From an uncultured Eubacteriales bacterium (GTDB lineage: Bacteria; Bacillota; Clostridia; Oscillospirales; CAG-382), in the NCBI GenBank assembly GCA_900546385.1, contig URCT01000097.1, forward strand, positions 1 through 9,783: 9,783 bases of DNA, in the 5' to 3' direction. Positions 6,563 through 9,783 of the stretch are shown here, one piece after another. Below the pieces are notes generated by a model. The model was not told the DNA's origin, did not search any database, and worked only from the letters and a program-made list of their open reading frames with translations. Every line of letters starts with the position of its first letter. Positions within the stretch are counted from its first letter, which is position 1. Position numbers and translations under genes: made by a program.

Positions 6563-6748
6563 GCTAACGTTTCGTGGCTTACGGAAACGGCAGCTTGGAT
6601 GTATGTTGCGGTTACGCAGTATATGCTCGGAGTAAGGGCGGAATGGGACGGACTTACAGTTGACCCGTGCTTAACGGAGAAAATGCTCCCCGCAAAGGTT
6701 ACGAGAGTGTTCAGAAGCGTAACATATAACATCACAATAACAAAATAA
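6563..6748 (+). pseudogene. GH94 family phosphorylase (cellobiose/chitobiose phosphorylase-like), C-terminal fragment
   Basis: 61 codons plus stop, without a start. The residues match the C-terminal end of GH94 glycoside phosphorylases: SWLTETAAWMYVAVTQYMLG, then the segment AEWDGLTVDPCL, then KVTRVFRSVTYNI. These enzymes split disaccharides such as cellobiose or N,N'-diacetylchitobiose with phosphate; the full protein is about 800 residues, so over 90% is missing. The fragment begins exactly where the reductase homology stops (6560-6563). The frame stays open upstream to 6344, but that part is the antisense of the reductase. It cannot be functional as it stands. It ends 36 bp before the stop of the converging M14-CapA gene, so both probably came as one block. 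Confidence 0.82.
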
Positions 6749-6784
6749 TGAATTTTTTTAGCGGCAGCAATCGGGTATATCGAT

Positions 6785-8947
6785 TCAGTTTATGAAATAT
6801 TCCTTTTGCACCTTATCGAAAGTTTTACCACCAAAGCGAGAGGCATAGAATAAAATTTCTTTTTTTATCTTTTCATCGTTGTCATTTTCATAAAAAATAT
6901 CATACGTATTTTTTACCGAAAGCGTTCCGTCCGTAATAACGTTTTTATAAAGAACAAACGAATATCTTACTGTAATTTTTTCTTCTTTTTGCAGATGAAT
7001 TTTTACCGCCGCATTGTATGTCGGGTCGATTTCACAGCTTCCGTTAAGATATGATTGGAAATTACCGTATCCGTATGAAACAAAAACGTTGTTTATAAAT
7101 TCGCTCGGCAATATAATGTGCGGATGATTGCATAAAACACATTGAGCGCCTGCCGATACGGCTCTTTGGGCAATAAGCTTTGAAAATTCATCAGGCTCGG
7201 TATTGTACTGTCCGCCCGTATGAAGGAGCATTATAACAAAATCCGATTTTTCCCTTGCCTTTTTTATCAGCGACTCCATGCTGTGAAGATATGTTTTTTC
7301 GTTTTCCCGTTCTTCACGGTAAATTTCTTTTACATTTTTTTCAATTGTATCCAAATCCTGCAACAGGTCAATTGCATATTCGGTTGTTTCTTCGGGTTCA
7401 AGCATATTCACCATATATTTTTCATCGTTTTTTAAGAAATTATGGTGTGCAAACGCATTTGTCCCATATGTGAAATTTAAAAACGAGACATTTATACCGT
7501 TTATATTTTTTACATAAATATCGTCGGCTTTGCTTTTTTCATCCGTGATGCCTATGAATTCCAAATTTTCTTTTTTGCAGGCTGAAATTGTGCCTAAAAT
7601 TCCGTTTGTTCCTCTGTCCATTACGTGATTGTTTGCAAACGTTAAAAGGTCAAAGCCTGATTTTTTCAAAGCTTCAAGCGCAGCTGCGGGAGTATTGAAG
7701 CAATATCTTTCATGCGTGGGTACATCGGAAGCCGAAAATACAGTTTCGGGATTTCCTATGAGAAAATCGGTATCCAAAAGCGTTGGCAATGCATCCAAAA
7801 ACGGCTTGCGGTAGCCTGTCATACCCTCTTTATCACATTCGTGCATTAACGGCTCATGCCACAAAATATCGCCCGCAACAGTTATTCTGCAAGTTTTTTC
7901 TTCGAATTTATTCAGCGCACGCGCAAAGTTATGTCCGAGCATGAGCGCGTTTTTTTCGTTAAAAACAGAGCTTTCCGTTCCGAAATAACAGGTTTCAAGC
8001 GTAAAGGAAACGACTGAATCCGTCATTTCTCCCATATACGAACCGAAGCATGTGCTGCCGGAATTATTCCATTTTATATCGGGGAGCATATTGTTTTTCA
8101 CAAAATATTTGAGTGTATTTTTTTCGTTTTCTTTTTCAAAAATTGCAGAAAATTTTGTAATATCCTTTATTTGGCGGTAATTTTTCATTGGAATGAAAAC
8201 CGTATCGTTTTCATTGTATCTGTGCCACGGCGAGTGGAAATCAAAAGCATACTTTATTTTATGCGTATCGGCAAAATCACGTATGAATTTAACCGTATTG
8301 TAAATCGGCGGTACGTTTTTGTCATAGTCTCTGTTATGGTCATGCGGAATGCGGTTTTTCCCCTGATCACCGTTTACAACACCGTCGTAATCGACAAAAG
8401 GCACACACATAACGCTTAAATTATTGGGCAGACTTTTTATGAGTTCCTCCAAAACTCCCTCCAAAACATAATTTCCCGTTGATTCACAGGCATGATGACG
8501 CGCAGTCAAAAGAATATATTCATCTCCCGTACCAAATGTAACATACGGTATATCATCGCCGTTTTTTGCTTTCGCGATTGTTTGCGGCTTTAAATTATGC
8601 TTTTTGGCAAAATCCGCGAATCTTTTCGGGTGATAAAGCATATTATGCGCAAAATATACACACGCTTCATCTTCGGAAAATGTATAAGTGAAACAGCGGT
8701 CGCTGTCTCGTTTGTTAAGCCACTGCCAATTTTCGAGGTCATGGCTTACAGCGGGGCCGAACGGTCCCAAATAGTCGTCTCCTATATCGAATTTCACGGT
8801 TTTTCCCTGTGCTCCTTTAACACAAAATGCCCAGTAAAACCATTCGTCGGAGGTATCCCGAAGCTCCCTTTGAAGCTTCACCTCATTGTTAGTTGCGGAT
8901 ATTACTTCAATATTTCCGCCCGTAAAATCTTTCGTAATTTCAAACAT
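6785..8947 (-). CDS. Fusion protein: M14 zinc carboxypeptidase (cytosolic carboxypeptidase-like) + CapA-type metallophosphatase-like domain
   Basis: 720 residues, ATG at 8947-8945 with GGGAG about 7 nt upstream. Residues 1-110 resemble the beta-sandwich N-domain of cytosolic carboxypeptidases (WFYWAFCVKGAQGKTVKF, YLGPFGPAVSHD). Residues about 115-350 are an M14 peptidase: zinc ligands H152 and E155 in HHACE, third ligand H238 in DFHSP, the substrate-arginine motif HNRDYD (R206), and the catalytic Glu in SFTLET (E318). Residues about 354-675 are CapA/PGA_cap-like, a calcineurin-type fold: AGDILWHEPLM (D360, H364), GNPETVF (N399, E401), FANNHVMDRG (N440, H441), LLHTGGQ (H576) and NHPH (H608, H610). 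No signal peptide or membrane helix is seen, so it is probably cytosolic. CapA proteins are linked to poly-gamma-glutamate, and CCP peptidases remove glutamates, so a glutamyl-polymer substrate is a reasonable guess, no more. Both active sites look intact. Codon use is AT-rich, unlike the flanks. Confidence 0.85.
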   Translation of the reverse strand: MFEITKDFTGGNIEVISATNNEVKLQRELRDTSDEWFYWAFCVKGAQGKTVKFDIGDDYLGPFGPAVSHDLENWQWLNKRDSDRCFTYTFSEDEACVYFAHNMLYHPKRFADFAKKHNLKPQTIAKAKNGDDIPYVTFGTGDEYILLTARHHACESTGNYVLEGVLEELIKSLPNNLSVMCVPFVDYDGVVNGDQGKNRIPHDHNRDYDKNVPPIYNTVKFIRDFADTHKIKYAFDFHSPWHRYNENDTVFIPMKNYRQIKDITKFSAIFEKENEKNTLKYFVKNNMLPDIKWNNSGSTCFGSYMGEMTDSVVSFTLETCYFGTESSVFNEKNALMLGHNFARALNKFEEKTCRITVAGDILWHEPLMHECDKEGMTGYRKPFLDALPTLLDTDFLIGNPETVFSASDVPTHERYCFNTPAAALEALKKSGFDLLTFANNHVMDRGTNGILGTISACKKENLEFIGITDEKSKADDIYVKNINGINVSFLNFTYGTNAFAHHNFLKNDEKYMVNMLEPEETTEYAIDLLQDLDTIEKNVKEIYREERENEKTYLHSMESLIKKAREKSDFVIMLLHTGGQYNTEPDEFSKLIAQRAVSAGAQCVLCNHPHIILPSEFINNVFVSYGYGNFQSYLNGSCEIDPTYNAAVKIHLQKEEKITVRYSFVLYKNVITDGTLSVKNTYDIFYENDNDEKIKKEILFYASRFGGKTFDKVQKEYFIN

Positions 8948-8994
8948 AAGTATTCTCCCATGTATTTTTGTATTTCTTTAACATAAATATTTCT

Positions 8995-9015
8995 CGGCAA
9001 AATGCCGTTTTTTTT
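8995..9015 (+). terminator. Weak hairpin with T-run on the plus strand
   Basis: CGGCA and TGCCG form a 5-bp stem with an AAA loop (8995-9007), followed by eight T (9008-9015). It has terminator form on the plus strand, but no plus-strand gene precedes it. It may be a relic of the donor DNA marking the end of the foreign segment. Confidence 0.35.
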
Positions 9016-9027
9016 GCGGAAATTGCC

Positions 9028-9044
9028 GCCGCAGCGCCTGCGGC
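9028..9044. repeat. GC-rich hairpin at the right junction
   Basis: A perfect 7-bp stem, GCCGCAG (9028-9034) and CTGCGGC (9038-9044), with loop CGC. No T-run follows on either strand. It sits where reductase homology ends (about 9052) and before the AT-rich segment begins, so it may be related to the breakpoint. Confidence 0.5.
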
Positions 9045-9050
9045 AATGTC

Positions 9051-9401
9051 GCCGTCTCCCGATTGTGGACAGAAGGACGGATTATGAAATTGATAGATAT
9101 CCACATAATCGGTTTTTAAGTTGGCAAGACTGGTTTCCAAATCCTTCCAAAACTTTTCAACCGTCGTTGCCATGGTTTTGGTGGCAATAAAAATATGCTC
9201 TCGGACATCGGCAAGAGCCTCTCCGTTTTTTTCTTCGCTGTCCGAATAGGCACGCGCCGTGTCGAAAAAGGTAAAGCCCTCTGCATACGCCATGCGTAAC
9301 AACTTCACGGCCTACGGCATTTCCACGCGCTGGACGGGCAATGCTCCAAAAGCGTTTTTCGGTGTAACGATTCCGGTGGTTCCGAGTTTTACGTTTTTCA
9401 T
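9051..9401 (-). pseudogene. Aldo/keto reductase, N-terminal fragment with in-frame TAG at codon 30
   Basis: Starts at ATG 9401-9399 (MKNVKLGTTG), behind a consensus promoter. After codon 29 (QRVEMP) there is an in-frame TAG (9314-9312), then the homology continues in the same frame: AVKLLRMAYAEGFTFFDTAR, AYSDSEEKNGEAL, IFIATKT, FWKDLETSLANLKTDYVDIY and QFHNP. The catalytic Asp, Tyr, Lys and His of the aldo/keto reductase tetrad can all be placed (FFDTARAY, ATKT, QFHNP). Homology fails after PQSGDG near 9051. From there the frame runs on through junction sequence to a stop inside the start of the M14-CapA gene. The [4Fe-4S] tail of the same protein type lies at 6203-6559. The gene is therefore broken twice, by the nonsense codon and by the replacement of its middle. 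A restart at GTG 9308 lacks a ribosome site. Confidence 0.85.
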
Positions 9402-9431
9402 ACAATCACTCATTGCAAAATTACTATGTAT

Positions 9432-9460
9432 ATTATAAAAAGCAAATCGACTTTTGTCAA
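9432..9460 (-). promoter_or_regulatory. Consensus sigma-A promoter of the aldo/keto reductase unit
   Basis: On the minus strand TTGACA (9460-9455) and TATAAT (9437-9432) are both perfect and separated by 17 bp. It lies about 30 bp before the reductase ATG. It could now drive a leftward transcript through the M14-CapA gene towards the hypothetical gene at 5447-6190. Confidence 0.85.
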
Positions 9461-9539
9461 GCCTTGTCATTTTTTAAATTTAATGTATGCTTTATATGCG
9501 CAACGGAAAAACTGTAAGAAGAAGCGAAGCGGATGGAAC

Positions 9540-9637
9540 GTTTTGAACTGTTTTGGTTTATTTTGAAAGTTTTTTTTAGAAAACCTCTTGACAAAACCCG
9601 AAAATCGTGCTATCATAAGTACGTAAAAGTTCAAAAC
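9540..9637. repeat. 10-bp inverted pair bracketing the DeoR gene promoter (putative operators)
   Basis: GTTTTGAACT (9540-9549) and its exact inverse AGTTCAAAAC (9628-9637) lie either side of the promoter. Looser copies, TTTTGAAAG (9561-9569) and ATTTCAAAT (9638-9646), sit beside them. The arrangement suits a self-repressing DeoR protein binding both sites, possibly looping the promoter. No experiment is implied; inferred from symmetry and position. Confidence 0.5.
9588..9616 (+). promoter_or_regulatory. Sigma-A promoter of the DeoR-family gene
   Basis: A perfect -35 TTGACA (9588-9593), 17-bp spacing, and -10 TATCAT (9611-9616, five of six) with a TGC element before it. The leader would be about 55 nt before the ATG at 9678. 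Confidence 0.82.
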
Positions 9638-9677
9638 ATTTCAAATCATTCCATTTTATTTCAGACGAGGTGCTGCC

Positions 9678-9783
9678 ATGTTAACTGAGGAACGCTACGA
9701 AAAGATCATCCGCTATTTGGAACAACACCGGACAGCCACAATTTCCGCCCTATCCCGCGAGCTTGGTATTTCGGAATCCACAG
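9678..9783 (+). CDS. DeoR-family transcriptional regulator, N-terminal part (runs off right edge)
   Basis: 35 codons are visible from ATG 9678, with GAGG about 8 nt upstream. MLTEERYEKIIRYLEQH followed by ATISALSRELGISEST is the classic N-terminal helix-turn-helix of DeoR regulators, which usually control sugar or nucleoside use and sense a phosphorylated sugar through a C-terminal domain outside this window. It diverges from the broken reductase gene across a 276-bp region holding both promoters. Regulon and effector cannot be read here; genes to its right are the likely targets. Confidence 0.88.
   Translation, partial: MLTEERYEKIIRYLEQHRTATISALSRELGISEST

Larger units (their letters stand above)
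6561..9020. mobile_element. AT-rich foreign segment replacing the middle of the aldo/keto reductase gene (right end approximate)
   Basis: The segment is bounded on both sides by pieces of one reductase gene in the same orientation. About 140 reductase codons are missing between them, judged from the usual family length. The segment carries a truncated GH94 3' end and a whole M14-CapA gene, and its base composition is markedly lower in GC than its flanks. No transposase, integrase, terminal inverted repeats or target duplication are visible, so it is not a recognised transposon. Horizontal replacement or an assembly chimera would both explain it. The right junction lies somewhere in 9008-9052. 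Confidence 0.6.

Noticed and set aside
9028..9044. GC-rich hairpin as a terminator
   Set aside because: No T-run follows on either strand.
6561..9051. Simple insertion sequence or prophage
   Set aside because: No transposase or integrase, no terminal inverted repeats and no target duplication; the cargo is ordinary metabolic genes and the host gene has lost sequence.
1..9783. CRISPR array, tRNA, rRNA or riboswitch
   Set aside because: No regularly spaced direct repeats, cloverleaf, ribosomal text or recognisable aptamer was found on reading both strands.

Overview
The window looks like a chromosomal stretch from an uncultured or gut-type member of the Clostridia (Firmicutes). The evidence is consensus sigma-A promoters (TTGACA-16/17-TATAAT-like), strong Shine-Dalgarno sites, and gene families typical of that group: PocR-type AraC regulators, ferredoxin-tailed aldo/keto reductases, DeoR regulators and SmtB/P1B-2 metal operons. 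The backbone is near 50% GC (30 of 60 bases in 4861-4920). Two segments are clearly AT-rich: roughly 1-230 (19 of 60 in 1-60) and roughly 6561-9010 (19 of 60 in 7381-7440). No rRNA, tRNA, CRISPR array, transposase or integrase was found.

Layout. (a) 1-1222, minus strand: an AraC/PocR regulator whose stop codon overlaps the TTG start of an ATP-binding cassette gene running off the left edge. That ATPase reads as an ABC-F protein up to Walker A and then, in frame, switches to an AT-rich, exporter-like cassette. (b) 1382-2662, plus strand: an FAD-dependent oxidoreductase diverging from the AraC gene across a 159-bp region with back-to-back promoters sharing a palindromic -10 element. (c) 2734-5443, plus strand: a metal-efflux operon made of an SmtB/CadC-type repressor, a free-standing 72-residue HMA metal-binding protein and a Zn/Cd/Pb P1B-2 ATPase that lacks its own HMA domain. 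It has a consensus promoter, a 12-2-12 operator, a 36-bp palindrome abutting the -35, and a strong terminator.

(d) 5447-9401, minus strand: an aldo/keto reductase gene with a C-terminal double [4Fe-4S] domain, followed by a hypothetical gene. The reductase is broken. It has a consensus promoter, but an in-frame TAG at codon 30, and its middle is replaced by about 2.45 kb of AT-rich DNA. The replacement carries the 3' end of a GH94 phosphorylase gene (plus strand) and a complete 720-codon gene (minus strand) encoding an unusual fusion of an M14 cytosolic-carboxypeptidase-like module with a CapA-type metallophosphatase-like module. (e) 9402-9783: a divergent regulatory region and the start of a DeoR-family regulator on the plus strand, whose promoter is bracketed by a 10-bp inverted pair.

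The best understood unit is (c): metal binding should release the repressor from the operator, and the chaperone-like HMA protein and the pump would then bind and export Zn/Cd/Pb. The most unusual items are the M14-CapA fusion and the compositional breaks in (a) and (d). The breaks could be real recombination or assembly chimerism, and the sequence alone cannot decide which.
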